From contig NZ_JADYVD010000034.1 in the NCBI RefSeq assembly GCF_020193575.1, positions 25,917 through 89,916 on the forward strand: a stretch of DNA of 64,000 nucleotides. Direction: 5' to 3'. Both the position numbers and the translations under genes were made by a program. Each line of letters starts with the position of its first letter. The first letter of the stretch is position 1. Below the pieces are notes generated by a model. It was not told where the DNA came from. It ran no database searches and saw only the letters and a program-made list of their open reading frames with translations. The DNA is from Ensifer sp. IC4062. GTDB taxonomy: Bacteria; Pseudomonadota; Alphaproteobacteria; Rhizobiales; Rhizobiaceae. Below are positions 37,734-46,689 of the stretch, one piece after another.

Positions 37734-38147
37734 ATGAACAAATTCATCAAAGCCGCTGTTCTCTCGGTTGCCGCTGCCACCGTGGTTCTCCCGACCTTCG
37801 GTACCGCCCAAGCAGGAGATCACGATGATGCATGGGCAGCGGGCGCCGTGGGTCTGGTCACAGGCACGCTCATCGGCGGCGCGATCGCCTCGCAGCCGCA
37901 GCCGCGCTACTACAGCGAGCCAGTCTATGTGGATCCGGAACCCGAATATTATGAGCCGCGTCCAGTCTACCGCCCGGTTTACCAGGCTCGGCCGGTCTAT
38001 CGCCGGGTTGCTGTCGAAAGCTACGGTCTCGAACCCTGGACACCAGCGTGGTACCGCTATTGCTCGCAGCGCTACCGCTCGTTCGATCCGGACAGCGGCA
38101 CCTTTGTAGGCTATGACGGCCGCAGCCATTTCTGCACCGCCGGCTGA
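37734..38147 (+). CDS. BA14K-family secreted protein
   Basis: 137 residues. A signal peptide (to about AQA at 27) is followed by a Gly-rich hydrophobic stretch, a Tyr/Pro-rich middle with repeated PVY units, and the C-terminal BA14K motif WYRYCSQRYRSFDPDSGTFVGYDGRSHFC with two Cys. The family was named for a Brucella lectin-like immunoreactive protein and is common in Rhizobiales envelopes; its function here is unknown. Confidence 0.9.
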   Translation: MNKFIKAAVLSVAAATVVLPTFGTAQAGDHDDAWAAGAVGLVTGTLIGGAIASQPQPRYYSEPVYVDPEPEYYEPRPVYRPVYQARPVYRRVAVESYGLEPWTPAWYRYCSQRYRSFDPDSGTFVGYDGRSHFCTAG

Positions 38148-38168
38148 TAGAAGCGCATCAGGCTGAAC

Positions 38169-38204
38169 AATGGCACACGTCTTATGCGAGGCGTGTGCCA
38201 TTTT
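38169..38204 (+). terminator. BA14K gene terminator
   Basis: AATGGCACACG and CGTGTGCCATT form an 11-bp perfect stem with a 12-nt loop, ending in TTTT. Confidence 0.85.
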
Positions 38205-38222
38205 GATTCTGACGGTCAGCTA

Positions 38223-38323
38223 CTGCATGAATCCTGAAATCGGAATTTCAGGACGCAAAATCATAGCCTTCAAAGTGCTACAGCGATTTTTGCGCGTCCG
38301 ATTGGACGCGCGGCGCTGTAGCG
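38223..38323 (-). repeat. Rhizobial intergenic palindromic element, copy 1 (reverse)
   Basis: Read on the minus strand: CTACAGCGCCGCGCGTCC, a short loop, GGACGCGC, then CGCTGTAG, the conserved CACTTTGAA and a second hairpin CCTGAAAT/ATTTCAGG. The same two-hairpin layout recurs at 44821. It abuts the metallo-hydrolase stop. Confidence 0.75.
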
Positions 38324-38965
38324 TCAGAGACCTCTGAGATAGGGATTGCTGCGGCGTTCTTCGCCGATCTGCCCCCCCGGACCGTGGCCGCAGATGAAAC
38401 CTACATGGTCGCCAAGCGGCAGGATCTTATCGCGAATCGAGGCAAGCAGTTGCTGATGATCGCCGCCGGGCAAGTCGGTGCGCCCGATCGAACCGTGAAA
38501 GAGCACGTCGCCGACATGGGCGAAGTTCTGCGTCCTGTTGAAATAGACCACGTGGCCCGGCGCATGTCCCGGGCAATGCAGTACTTCGAAAACGTGATCG
38601 CCGAAGGAGACGGTATCGCCATCTTCGAGCCACCGGTCCGGCAGGACGTTCTGCACCTTCATCGTCAAGCCGAAGCGTTCCGCCTGGCCCTCCAATCGCT
38701 CGAGCAAAGGCTGGTCGTCCTTGTGCGGACCGATAATCTCCAGCCCCAGCGCTTCCTTCAATTCCTTGGCGCCGCCGGCATGATCGATATGGCCATGCGT
38801 AAGCCATATTGCTTTCGGCGTGATGCCGTTCTCTCGAATGGTCTGGAGGATGATGTCGACGTCACCGCCCGGGTCGACGACCACGCCCTCCCTGGTTTCA
38901 CTGTCGAACAGGACCGTACAATTCTGCTCGAAATGTGTAACCGGGATAATGCCCGCCTGTAACAT
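38324..38965 (-). CDS. Metallo-beta-lactamase-fold hydrolase (glyoxalase II-like)
   Basis: 213 residues. It has the metal motif THGHIDHAGG, later HCPGHAPGHVVYF with a His ligand, and a Gly/Asp turn LFHGSIGRTDLPGGD. The pattern is close to YcbL-type glyoxalase II-like hydrolases, which act on S-lactoylglutathione or other thioesters. The ATG at 38965 gives the family start MLQAGIIPV; the longer frame to 39037 is not conserved. Confidence 0.92.
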   Translation of the reverse strand: MLQAGIIPVTHFEQNCTVLFDSETREGVVVDPGGDVDIILQTIRENGITPKAIWLTHGHIDHAGGAKELKEALGLEIIGPHKDDQPLLERLEGQAERFGLTMKVQNVLPDRWLEDGDTVSFGDHVFEVLHCPGHAPGHVVYFNRTQNFAHVGDVLFHGSIGRTDLPGGDHQQLLASIRDKILPLGDHVGFICGHGPGGQIGEERRSNPYLRGL

Positions 38966-39087
38966 GCGACCTCGCCTTGCCTTTGGATCGTCTGGTGAAA
39001 TGTAGCGGGTAACCCCCGCGTGCCAACCCGATCTCAATCCGTTCCGCGGTCACCTATAGCGGCATATGGGCGGGATGACAGCCCAAT

Positions 39088-39249
39088 TCAGCGCAACGAG
39101 GCGAATTCCGGTGCCGGGGGAGGCGAAGAGAATTGCACCGTCGTCAGCAGCAGGGCCGATACCGCCAGCTTCGACGCCACGACGACAATCACCAGCGGGC
39201 GAAGCCTCTGGGCCGTCGTCCTGCCTTCATGGATACGTTCCTGCTCCAT
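39088..39249 (-). CDS. Possible small single-span membrane protein
   Basis: 53 residues from ATG 39249 after GAGGGTG. It has a basic N-terminal part (EGRTTAQRLRP), one hydrophobic segment and a Pro-rich end. There is no known family, but composition and ribosome site are plausible for a small inner-membrane protein. It lies between the metallo-hydrolase and the SH3 gene, on the opposite strand to the latter. Confidence 0.35.
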   Translation of the reverse strand: MEQERIHEGRTTAQRLRPLVIVVVASKLAVSALLLTTVQFSSPPPAPEFASLR

Positions 39250-39460
39250 TTCATCACCCTCGGATTGCACAGAACGCCCCTTCCGGGGACGGGAAAATAT
39301 CGGAGTTCTACACGGCCTTTCGGCAGTCGCGCCGCCGACCAAGTCGGTTCGATCGCCGGAGCCGGATCAATGTGTCCCATCCTCACATTTCGTGATGTCA
39401 CGGGGGGAACATCTCAGCTCTGCAAGGCGTTTCGCCCCTACCACCAACAGGAGCAAGACG

Positions 39461-40090
39461 ATGAAAACCCCTTCCCCCCACCTGTTTCGAGCGGTTGCGG
39501 CAGCGGGTTTGATGCTCGCCGCCGGCATCTCGACGGCATATGCAGCAATGAGCGCAACCGCCGTTACGGATTTGAACATACGCGCAGGCCCGGGCCCGCA
39601 ATATCCGACAATCGGCCTTGCAACCCGCGGCAGCACTGCGGTGCTCGATGGCTGTATCCAAGGCAGCAACTGGTGTCAGGTCAGCGTCAATGGCGTGCGC
39701 GGCTGGGCCTATGCCCGATATCTCGCAACCGACTTCGGCGGATCCACTGTTGTGATAGAGCAGCGTCGCGCTGACCTCGGTATTCCGGCCGTGACCTACC
39801 AGGTGCAGCCTGGCGATCCGGTGGTCTCGACCACCAGCGAACCGCTGGAACTGATCGGTCCGGTTGAACAGGTTGATGCCATTACGCCGCCGGCAGCAGT
39901 CCGCACCTATATTACTGAAAATCCTGCCGACACGGTTTACCTGGAAGGCGAGCCCGTTATCGGCGCGGCACTGCCGAGCACAGTCGCCATCCGGCAGATT
40001 CCGGACTACGACTACGAGTATGTCACCATCAACGGACAGCCAGTGCTGGTAGAACCGGCGACGCGGCGCATCGTTTACGTCTATCGCTGA
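39461..40090 (+). CDS. Secreted SH3-domain protein with DUF1236 end
   Basis: 209 residues. A signal peptide (to about AYA at 26) precedes a bacterial SH3 domain (about residues 30-90; LNIRAGPGPQYPTIG, WCQVSVNGVRGWAYARYL). The C-terminal part carries DUF1236 repeats, ending YEYVTINGQPVLVEPATRRIVYVY. Such proteins are common in Rhizobiales and probably bind the cell wall or envelope surface. The ATG follows AGGAGCAAGACG. Confidence 0.9.
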   Translation: MKTPSPHLFRAVAAAGLMLAAGISTAYAAMSATAVTDLNIRAGPGPQYPTIGLATRGSTAVLDGCIQGSNWCQVSVNGVRGWAYARYLATDFGGSTVVIEQRRADLGIPAVTYQVQPGDPVVSTTSEPLELIGPVEQVDAITPPAAVRTYITENPADTVYLEGEPVIGAALPSTVAIRQIPDYDYEYVTINGQPVLVEPATRRIVYVYR

Positions 40091-40492
40091 CGCAATCGAC
40101 ACGCGGTCGAGGATGCGATCTGCGTTTCCCTTCCGACATGACGCAGCGCGCCGACCTAGCGCGCTGTGATGCGCCGAATCACACCCTGATTATGCGTTGT
40201 TGTGAGAGAAGAAGTCTCAAGATCTGCTCGGAATTATTCGAATTTCTTCTTTGAAGTGCACTTTTTCCTACTCGCCAATCCCTTTTTTCGGAACCGGAAG
40301 CCGAGATAAACAGCAATATAGATCAAAGCATTAAAGTAGCTTTCGTGTAGCTTCCTAGCACCGCTTCGTGGCGCTGCCTCCGCACAACCCTCGACGGTGA
40401 AATTGACAGTTTTCGCTTTCGGTCTCAACCTGTCCGTGCCGGATCATCGGCGTATCGCGGCTCTTGGACGGGAGCCGCAGACGGAGGGTTCA
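40091..40492. other. Intergenic region before small Gly-rich gene
   Basis: 402 bases with an AT-richer patch at 40230-40350. No conserved gene, repeat or clear promoter was recognised. Confidence 0.5.
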
Positions 40493-40759
40493 ATGGAAGC
40501 ATTAATGCCTATCATTACCCAGTTGATCGCGGGGGCGGCCGGTGGCAACGCGGCTAGCGCCATGCTGAAGCAGCAGGCATTCGGGGTTGTGGCGCGCACG
40601 ATCGTAGGAGCCATCGGCGGTCTCGGCGGCGGGTTCCTGATCCAGATGCTGGGCGGGGAAGCAGCAGCGACCGGCCTTGTCATGCAGGCAATTGGCGGCC
40701 TTGTCGGCGGCGGTGTGCTGAGCGGCATCGTCGGACAGTTCCTCGGCAAAACGGCATGA
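40493..40759 (+). CDS. Small Gly-rich hydrophobic protein
   Basis: 88 residues rich in Gly and Ala, with two hydrophobic stretches separated by a GG-rich turn (IVGAIGGLGGGFLIQMLGG and AIGGLVGGGVLSGIVG). The ATG at 40493 follows GGAGGGTTC. It looks like a small membrane protein of unknown function, with a terminator directly behind it. Confidence 0.75.
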   Translation: MEALMPIITQLIAGAAGGNAASAMLKQQAFGVVARTIVGAIGGLGGGFLIQMLGGEAAATGLVMQAIGGLVGGGVLSGIVGQFLGKTA

Positions 40760-40788
40760 CGTCTCCCGAGCGATATCCGTAGCAAGAC

Positions 40789-40815
40789 AAAAGGCGGCCC
40801 CAAGTCGCCTTTTCT
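40789..40815 (+). terminator. Terminator after the Gly-rich gene
   Basis: AAAAGGCG pairs with CGCCTTTT across a 9-nt loop, followed by CTG. It is an A/T-flanked hairpin usable in both directions. Confidence 0.75.
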
Positions 40816-40908
40816 GTTTCCGACTGCAGTATAGACGCCTCCGACTCTGCGGAGGCGCAAGAATTGTTGTTGGGCGTCTGGCGTCTGAAAAAAGCGCGTC
40901 GTTGTAAA

Positions 40909-41799
40909 CTATTCCGCCGCTGCGGCGACCGGATTAACTTCCTTAGTATAGTCGTTCATCAACGCTTCGGTGATCCCGGCGGGCGCGAAGCGATAGGGGC
41001 CGATCTCCGATACCGGAGTGACCTCGGCCGCCGAGCCGGTCAGGAAGCACTCGGAAAAACTGGAAAGCTCTTCCGGCATGATCACCCGTTCGACCACCTC
41101 GTAGCCCCGGCGTTTGGCAAGGTCGATGACCGTCCGGCGCGTGATGCCGTCCAGGAAACAGTCCGGCACAGGCGTATGCAGAACGCCGTCCTTTACGAAA
41201 AAGACGTTGGCGCCGGTCGCCTCGGCCACCTGGCCGCGCCAATCGAGCATCAGAGCGTCCGCATAGCCCTTGGCTTCTGCCGCATGTTTTGAGATCGTGC
41301 AGATCATATAGAGGCCCGCGGCCTTGGACTTCGAGGGGGCGGTTCGCGGATCGGGACGACGATACTCCGCAATATCAAGGCGAATTCCCTTCAACTTCTC
41401 CGCCGGATTGAAATAGCTGCCCCATTGCCAGATGGCAATGGCGACGTTGATGCGGCTGTTCTGGGCGGATACGCCCATCTGCTCGCTGCCGCGCCAGGCG
41501 ATCGGGCGGACATAGGCCTCGGAAAAGCCCTGGCGCTTCAGCAGCTCGTTGCTGGCACCGTCGAGTTCCTCGACCGAATAGGGAATCTTGAAGCCCAGAA
41601 TAGCCGCAGACTGGTGAAGCCGCTGATTGTGTTCCGTAAGCTTGAAGATGCGTCCGCCATAGGCGCGCTCGCCTTCGAAGACCGCGCTCGCATAGTGCAG
41701 ACCATGCGTCAGCACATGTATCCTGGCATCCTTCCAGGGCACGAACTCGCCGTTGAACCAGATTTCACCGTCCAACTGATCAAAGGGAATAGCTGCCAT
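40909..41799 (-). CDS. ilvE: Branched-chain amino acid aminotransferase
   Basis: 296 residues of PLP fold type IV: IWFNGEFVPWKDARIHVLTHGLHYAS at the start, RPIAWRGS, the PLP-lysine region and ATGANVFFVKDGVLHTP, then GITRRTVIDLA. It makes valine, leucine and isoleucine from their keto acids with glutamate. It is divergent from petP, the same neighbourhood as in Sinorhizobium (from memory). Confidence 0.93.
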   Translation of the reverse strand: MAAIPFDQLDGEIWFNGEFVPWKDARIHVLTHGLHYASAVFEGERAYGGRIFKLTEHNQRLHQSAAILGFKIPYSVEELDGASNELLKRQGFSEAYVRPIAWRGSEQMGVSAQNSRINVAIAIWQWGSYFNPAEKLKGIRLDIAEYRRPDPRTAPSKSKAAGLYMICTISKHAAEAKGYADALMLDWRGQVAEATGANVFFVKDGVLHTPVPDCFLDGITRRTVIDLAKRRGYEVVERVIMPEELSSFSECFLTGSAAEVTPVSEIGPYRFAPAGITEALMNDYTKEVNPVAAAAE

Positions 41800-41992
41800 G
41801 GTATTATCCTCCGGCGCGTATGCACCATTTCCACTGTTGATTATCTTGCTGTTTCCAGTTTATCGGCAAACAGACTGGGGGAGAATTCAATTTGACGAAT
41901 TTGGATTGCGACCGGAAACGCGCGACCTATCCTCCAACGGCGACGCCGGGCCCCGATGTCCGCCCGTCGAGCCGATCGCTATCAATGGCGTA

Positions 41993-42021
41993 AAAATATG
42001 TCAACAAAACTGACATATTTT
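41993..42021. promoter_or_regulatory. Operator-like inverted repeat before petP
   Basis: AAAATATGTCA and TGACATATTTT are perfect 11-nt arms around a 7-nt spacer, 46 bases before the petP start. MarR-type dimers bind such AT-rich dyads, so this is a good candidate for PetP autoregulation, and it could also affect ilvE. Confidence 0.65.
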
Positions 42022-42067
42022 GCGATATATTTCGTAACGTGCAATTTGGTTGAAAGGAAATGACTGC

Positions 42068-42550
42068 GTGCCCGGCCGACCCAAGGACAAGACCGAGTAC
42101 CTGACCGAAGTTGTCGGTGAGGAGGAGGACACGATAGATTTCGAGATTATCGAGCTGCTGTTCTTTGCCTATCGCGACTTCACCGGTGACCCGGACGCCA
42201 TACTCGAAAAGAGCGGTTTCGGCCGCGCACATCACCGCGTCGTGCACTTCGTCAATCGCGAACCTGGTATGACCGTTGCCGACCTTCTTGATACGTTGAG
42301 GATCACCAAGCAGAGCCTCGCACGCGTTTTGAAGCAGCTCATCGATTCCGGCTATATTCGGCAGGTAACCGGTCCTGAGGACAGACGGCAGCGAATGCTC
42401 TACACCACGGAGGAAGGCAAGGCGCTGGCTCGGGCGCTTGCGGAGCCACAGTCCCGCCGCATAGCCGAGGCATTGGCAAAAACGGGTCCCGGCGCGCGTG
42501 AAACCGTGAAGCGTTTTCTCGCCAACATGAAGAATGCCGCCGCGGACTGA
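42068..42550 (+). CDS. petP: MarR-family regulator PetP
   Basis: 160 residues. The winged helix covers about residues 55-115 (MTVADLLDTLRITKQSLARVLKQLIDSGYIRQVTGPEDRRQRMLYTT), with the MarR wing DxRxR present as DRRQR. Rhodobacter capsulatus petP-petR encode such a pair beside the cytochrome bc1 genes; the name is transferred on gene order and type. GTG 42068 follows AAAGGA; TTG 42050 is possible. A perfect dyad lies just upstream. Confidence 0.8.
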   Translation: MPGRPKDKTEYLTEVVGEEEDTIDFEIIELLFFAYRDFTGDPDAILEKSGFGRAHHRVVHFVNREPGMTVADLLDTLRITKQSLARVLKQLIDSGYIRQVTGPEDRRQRMLYTTEEGKALARALAEPQSRRIAEALAKTGPGARETVKRFLANMKNAAAD

Positions 42551-42692
42551 TGTTGATGGGGCCTGCGTCATGAGCTTCGTTCGGGCGAAGCGGGCAGCCC
42601 CCTGTAATCGGGGAATTGGGCGGCCGTCGCGCGTCTGCTTGAATGCGTGATCCCGCCAACCCGGCTTTGCGGAAAATGAGGGTAGTCGAGCC

Positions 42693-43394
42693 ATGACAGT
42701 AAAAGCGAAAGTCTCCGACGATGCAGCACATCTTCTGATCGTCGATGACGATCGGCGGATTCGCGACCTGCTCAACCGCTACCTGATCGAGCAGGGTTTC
42801 CGGGTAACGACGGCGGCCGATGCCGACGAGGCGCGGCGCAAGCTGATCGGCATCGATTTCGACCTCCTGATCGTCGATGTGATGATGCCCGGCGAGAGCG
42901 GCATCCAACTGACGCAGAGCCTGAGAGAGATCAAGACAGTGCCGATCATCATGCTGACGGCGCTGGCGGAATCGAATTCGCGCATCGAGGGCCTTGAGGC
43001 GGGTGCAGACGACTATCTGCCGAAGCCCTTCGAGCCACGCGAACTTGTGCTCAGGATCAACAACATCCTGCGCCGCAACCAGCCGGCACAGGCGCCTAAG
43101 GTCGATCAGGTCATTTTCGGCCCCTACACCTTCTCCGTGGTGCGTAAAGAGCTCCGTCGCGGCGCCGACCATATCCGGCTGACCGACCGCGAGCAGGAGA
43201 TCATGACCCTCTTCTCCCAACGCGCGGGGGAGACCATTCCCCGGCATGAACTAATCGGAGACGATGCCGAGGTCGGTGAGCGGACAATCGACGTGCAAAT
43301 CAACCGACTGAGGCGCAAGATCGAGGACGACCCCTCCAACCCCATCTGGCTTCAGACGGTACGCGGCATCGGCTACCGGCTGAGTGTAGACTGA
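42693..43394 (+). CDS. petR: OmpR-family response regulator PetR
   Basis: 233 residues. The receiver domain has the acidic pair DDD, phosphoacceptor Asp in LLIVDVMMP and Lys in LPKPFEP. The C-terminal winged helix (RRGADHIRLTDREQEIMTLF to WLQTVRGIGYRLS) is OmpR/PhoB type. It is followed 35 nt later by its likely sensor kinase. Despite the pet name, control of cytochrome genes in rhizobia is not shown by sequence. Confidence 0.88.
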   Translation: MTVKAKVSDDAAHLLIVDDDRRIRDLLNRYLIEQGFRVTTAADADEARRKLIGIDFDLLIVDVMMPGESGIQLTQSLREIKTVPIIMLTALAESNSRIEGLEAGADDYLPKPFEPRELVLRINNILRRNQPAQAPKVDQVIFGPYTFSVVRKELRRGADHIRLTDREQEIMTLFSQRAGETIPRHELIGDDAEVGERTIDVQINRLRRKIEDDPSNPIWLQTVRGIGYRLSVD

Positions 43395-43429
43395 CATGCG
43401 GAGTATCCCGGCAAGCACGGCAGTGAGTC

Positions 43430-44812
43430 ATGGTGAGCTTTGACAGCATCAGGCGCGAAAGAACAGGCCCCACCGAAGGTGCCTGGAAACGCCTGGCGCG
43501 GTGGTTGCGTCGCCGCCTGCCGATCGGCCTTTACGCACGTTCGCTGCTGATCGTCATCATCCCGATGGTGCTGTTGCAGTCGGTCGTCGCCTTCGTCTTC
43601 ATGGAGCGCCACTGGCAGCTCGTCACGCAACGCCTCTCAGCCGCCGTGACCAGCGACATAGCCGCAATTGTCGATCTGATCACGACCTTTCCGCGCGAAG
43701 GCGATATCGACCAGATCGTGCGCATTGCCCGCGAACAGCTCAACCTCAATATCGCCGTCGAGCCTGGCGGTGATTTGCCGCCGCCACGCCCCAAACCCTT
43801 CTTCGAAATCCTCGACCAGATCCTCAGCGAGGAGATTTCGGACAAGATCCGCCGCCCCTTCTGGATCGACACCGTGGGCAACTCGAAGATCGTCGAGATC
43901 CGCATCAAGCTCGATGATGGCCGTATCCTCAGGGTTTACGCGCGGCGCAACCAGGCCTATGCATCCAACACACATATCTTCCTGGTCTGGATGGTCGGCG
44001 CCTCGCTCGTGCTGCTGACGATCGCAATCCTCTTCCTGCGGGGGCAAATCAGGCCGATCCTGGCGCTGGCAAGCGCCGCGGAAAGTTTCGGCAAAGGCCA
44101 GAAGATCGACGACTTCGCGCCACGCGGCGCCGAGGAAATCCGCCGCGCCGGCCTCGCCTTCATCCTCATGCGCGAACGGATCGAGCGCCAGATCGAGCAA
44201 CGGACGGCAATGCTGACCGGCGTCAGCCACGACCTGCGCACCATCCTCACACGCTTCAAGCTGCAGCTTGCACTCGCCGGCAACAATCCCGACCTCGAAA
44301 GCCTCAACCAGGACGTCGAGGACATGCAGAACATGCTGGAGGGCTATCTGGCCTTCGCTCGGGGCGAGGCGGAAGAGGATGTCGGCGAGCTGAAACTCAG
44401 CGATCTCATGACCCGCCTTGCGGCCGAGGCGGAGCTATACGGCAAGACGCTGACGACCTCCATCGAAGGGGAAGACGATATCCGGGTGAGGCCCGCCGCC
44501 TTCACCCGCCTCGTCGCCAATCTCGCATCAAATGCCTATCGCTACGCCAATTCGGTACGGATCGAGGCGCGCCACGGTGCCAAGTGGCTGACGATTACGG
44601 TCGACGACGACGGCCCCGGCATTCCGGAGCGATCCAGGGAGGACGTGTTCAAACCGTTCTTCCGGCTCGACGAAGCCCGCAATCTCGACAGTTCCGGTAC
44701 GGGGCTCGGTCTCGCGATCGCCCGCGATATTGCGCGAAGCCACGGAGGAAACGTCACCCTCGGTGACAGCCCGCTCGGCGGCTTGCGCGCAACGGTGCGT
44801 GTGCCGACGTGA
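43430..44812 (+). CDS. Sensor histidine kinase (EnvZ-like) partner of PetR
   Basis: 460 residues. Two membrane segments (about residues 38-60 and 185-206) frame a periplasmic sensing loop of about 120 residues with a Pro-rich GGDLPPPRPKPF stretch. A HAMP linker follows, then the HisKA box GVSHDLRTILTRFKLQL with the phosphoacceptor His, and a HATPase domain with N-box NLASNAYRYA, DDDGPGIP and GTGLGLAIARDI. It is probably in one transcript with petR. The signal is unknown. Confidence 0.92.
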   Translation: MVSFDSIRRERTGPTEGAWKRLARWLRRRLPIGLYARSLLIVIIPMVLLQSVVAFVFMERHWQLVTQRLSAAVTSDIAAIVDLITTFPREGDIDQIVRIAREQLNLNIAVEPGGDLPPPRPKPFFEILDQILSEEISDKIRRPFWIDTVGNSKIVEIRIKLDDGRILRVYARRNQAYASNTHIFLVWMVGASLVLLTIAILFLRGQIRPILALASAAESFGKGQKIDDFAPRGAEEIRRAGLAFILMRERIERQIEQRTAMLTGVSHDLRTILTRFKLQLALAGNNPDLESLNQDVEDMQNMLEGYLAFARGEAEEDVGELKLSDLMTRLAAEAELYGKTLTTSIEGEDDIRVRPAAFTRLVANLASNAYRYANSVRIEARHGAKWLTITVDDDGPGIPERSREDVFKPFFRLDEARNLDSSGTGLGLAIARDIARSHGGNVTLGDSPLGGLRATVRVPT

Positions 44813-44820
44813 CCGGGTCG

Positions 44821-44925
44821 CTCTACAGCGCCGCGCGTCTCATCAGACGCGCAAAGGACGCTGTAGCACTTTGAATTGCTGCATGTATCCTTAAATCGAG
44901 TACGCTTTAAGGATACATTCAGTAG
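44821..44925 (+). repeat. Rhizobial intergenic palindromic element, copy 2 (best preserved)
   Basis: The first hairpin is CTACAGCGCCGCGCGTCT, CATC, AGACGCGC, CGCTGTAG. Then come CACTTTGAATTGCTGCATG and a second hairpin TATCCTTAAA/TTTAAGGATA. It lies between the convergent kinase and phosphatase genes, where it may also act as a terminator. Confidence 0.8.
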
Positions 44926-44932
44926 AGCTCCG

Positions 44933-45505
44933 TTATCGTGAATAGGCAGCGGTAAGGCCGCGCCGATGATTGAAGCGGTGCCAGGCGTCGATACGGCGCG
45001 GATGGCGAGCGCGCATTGCGTCAAGCGGGGCAAGCAGCCTGCCTTCGCGGCCGAGGGAGGCATCGAGGATTTCAATGATCCGACGGTTCGGCCAAGGCTT
45101 GCGGGTGATCGTCAGCAGCGCCGCAAAGGCCTCCTCTTCCCTACCCTTCCCCAACTGATGGGCAATCAGCCCGTAGGCGAAAGCCGTCGAGCGGCTAACG
45201 CCGGCATGGCAATGAACCAGGATACGGCTCGATCGATCGTCGGCGACCGGCCGCATGGCCTCGAAGACGTTCTGGACGAGATCCGGGAAATGCTGCGTCG
45301 CGCCGGCATTTTCCTGATCGCGCATACGCACCACGCGGTGCGCGACGCTGGCGATGACCGGCACATCCGTTTCCGGCAACTCCGGATCGAGAAGCGAAAG
45401 TACATGGCTCGCCCTCCATTCGCGCGCGACTTCGGTCGCGCGCCAGAGGCAGGAAACCTTGACGCGTTCGCGGATCAGCTCGCCGTCGATCGTCATTATG
45501 CTCAC
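44933..45505 (-). CDS. Tyrosine/dual-specificity protein phosphatase-like
   Basis: 190 residues. The P-loop VHCHAGVSRST has the CX5R catalytic motif, with the upstream DPELPETD segment as a possible general-acid loop. It likely removes phosphate from phosphotyrosine or another phosphomonoester. The start is GTG 45505, overlapping the stop of csaA (GTGA), so translation is coupled; ATG 45496 is an alternative. A functional link to CsaA is not obvious. Confidence 0.85.
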   Translation of the reverse strand: MSIMTIDGELIRERVKVSCLWRATEVAREWRASHVLSLLDPELPETDVPVIASVAHRVVRMRDQENAGATQHFPDLVQNVFEAMRPVADDRSSRILVHCHAGVSRSTAFAYGLIAHQLGKGREEEAFAALLTITRKPWPNRRIIEILDASLGREGRLLAPLDAMRARHPRRIDAWHRFNHRRGLTAAYSR

Positions 45506-45843
45506 ATCAACTTCTTGCCGTTCGGCACCGGTTTGTCGGTCGCCGCCAGCACGATCGCGCCGGCCTCATCCCCAAACCCGAGGGTTAGCACCTCGGAACG
45601 CACGGGGCCGATCTGGCGCGGCGGAAAGTTAACGACGCCCAGCACCTGTCGTCCGACGAGATCCTCCGGTTTGTAGTGAACCGTAATTTGCGCCGATGAC
45701 CGCTTTATGCCGATTTCGGGACCGAAGTCGATTTTCAGCTTGAGGGCAGGCTTACGTGCCTCCGGGAAAGGCTCGGCCTCTATGATCGTGCCGACGCGAA
45801 TGTCGACGCGCTCGAAATCGGCGAAGGAAATGGTTTCGGGCAT
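45502..45843 (-). CDS. csaA: CsaA-type tRNA-binding-domain chaperone
   Basis: 113 residues, a single EMAP-II/tRNA-binding OB fold: SFADFERVDIRVGTIIEAEPFPEARKPALKLKIDFG, then VVNFPPRQIGPVRSEVLTLGF. CsaA binds unfolded proteins and has been linked to export in Bacillus. It overlaps the phosphatase gene downstream and begins 26 nt from the proC side, so the row 47190-44933 may be one transcript. Confidence 0.9.
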   Translation of the reverse strand: MPETISFADFERVDIRVGTIIEAEPFPEARKPALKLKIDFGPEIGIKRSSAQITVHYKPEDLVGRQVLGVVNFPPRQIGPVRSEVLTLGFGDEAGAIVLAATDKPVPNGKKLM

Positions 45844-45869
45844 GATCGTGCTCTTGAAATCGCGGTGAC

Positions 45870-46688
45870 TTATCGGGCCAGTTCCTCGGCTCGCTTGCGC
45901 GCGGCCGCGATGGCCCTGTCGAAAAGCGGCTGCATTCCGTCGTCGGCCATGAGAATGGCGAGCGCCGCCGCCGTTGTTCCGCCGGGAGACGTCACGTTCT
46001 GGCGCAACTGCGAGGCTTCGTCGGGGGACTGATGCAGGAGTTCACCAGCCCCCGCGACGGTTTCCCGAGCAAGACGCATGGCGAGGTCCGCCTTGAGACC
46101 GGCCTTGCGCCCGGCCTCCGCCATGCACTCGACGAGATAGAAGACATAGGCCGGCCCACTGCCGGAAACGGCCGTCACGGCATCGATTTCGGCTTCGGTC
46201 TCGACCCATTCGACTGGACCGCTGACCTTCAGAAGGTCATGAACCAGGGCACGCTGCGCCTGGGTTACGCGCGCATTCGCATAAGCGCCGGTCACCCCGC
46301 GGCCGATGATCGCCGGCGTGTTCGGCATGGCGCGCACGGTTGCAGCGTCACCGACATGGCTTTCAATAGAACGGAGCGTCTTGCCTGCAGCGACGGAAAC
46401 GATGACCGTCTCCGGACCGACAAGGCCTTTCAGCGGCGGCAATACAGCATCCATGATCTGGGGTTTGACCGCAAGGAAGAGCACGCCCGCCTTGACGTCT
46501 TCCGGCACGGACGTGGCATGGCTGACGCCATTGTCGGCGATAAGGTTGGCCATCGCCGGCGGCGGACCCGGATCGATGACGAGGACGTCACCGCCCTTGA
46601 CGCCGCTCTTCAGCCAGCCGCCAAGCATCGCGCCGCCCATATTGCCGGCGCCGATGAGGACGATTGAACCTGACACGGCTACGGCCAT
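45870..46688 (-). CDS. proC: Pyrroline-5-carboxylate reductase
   Basis: 272 residues. It has the Rossmann loop GAGNMGGAMLGGWLKSG, then AVKPQIMDAVLPPL and the family motifs SGSGPAYVF and TSPGGTTAAALAIL near the end. It makes the last step of proline synthesis with NAD(P)H. The ATG at 46688 comes one base after the stop of the YbjN gene, so the two are coupled. Confidence 0.95.
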   Translation of the reverse strand: MAVAVSGSIVLIGAGNMGGAMLGGWLKSGVKGGDVLVIDPGPPPAMANLIADNGVSHATSVPEDVKAGVLFLAVKPQIMDAVLPPLKGLVGPETVIVSVAAGKTLRSIESHVGDAATVRAMPNTPAIIGRGVTGAYANARVTQAQRALVHDLLKVSGPVEWVETEAEIDAVTAVSGSGPAYVFYLVECMAEAGRKAGLKADLAMRLARETVAGAGELLHQSPDEASQLRQNVTSPGGTTAAALAILMADDGMQPLFDRAIAAARKRAEELAR

Positions 46689-46689
46689 C

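Noticed and set aside
40234..40428. Short open frame in the gap before the Gly-rich gene
   Set aside because: Lys/Arg-rich translation from an AT-rich patch, without ribosome site or family resemblance.
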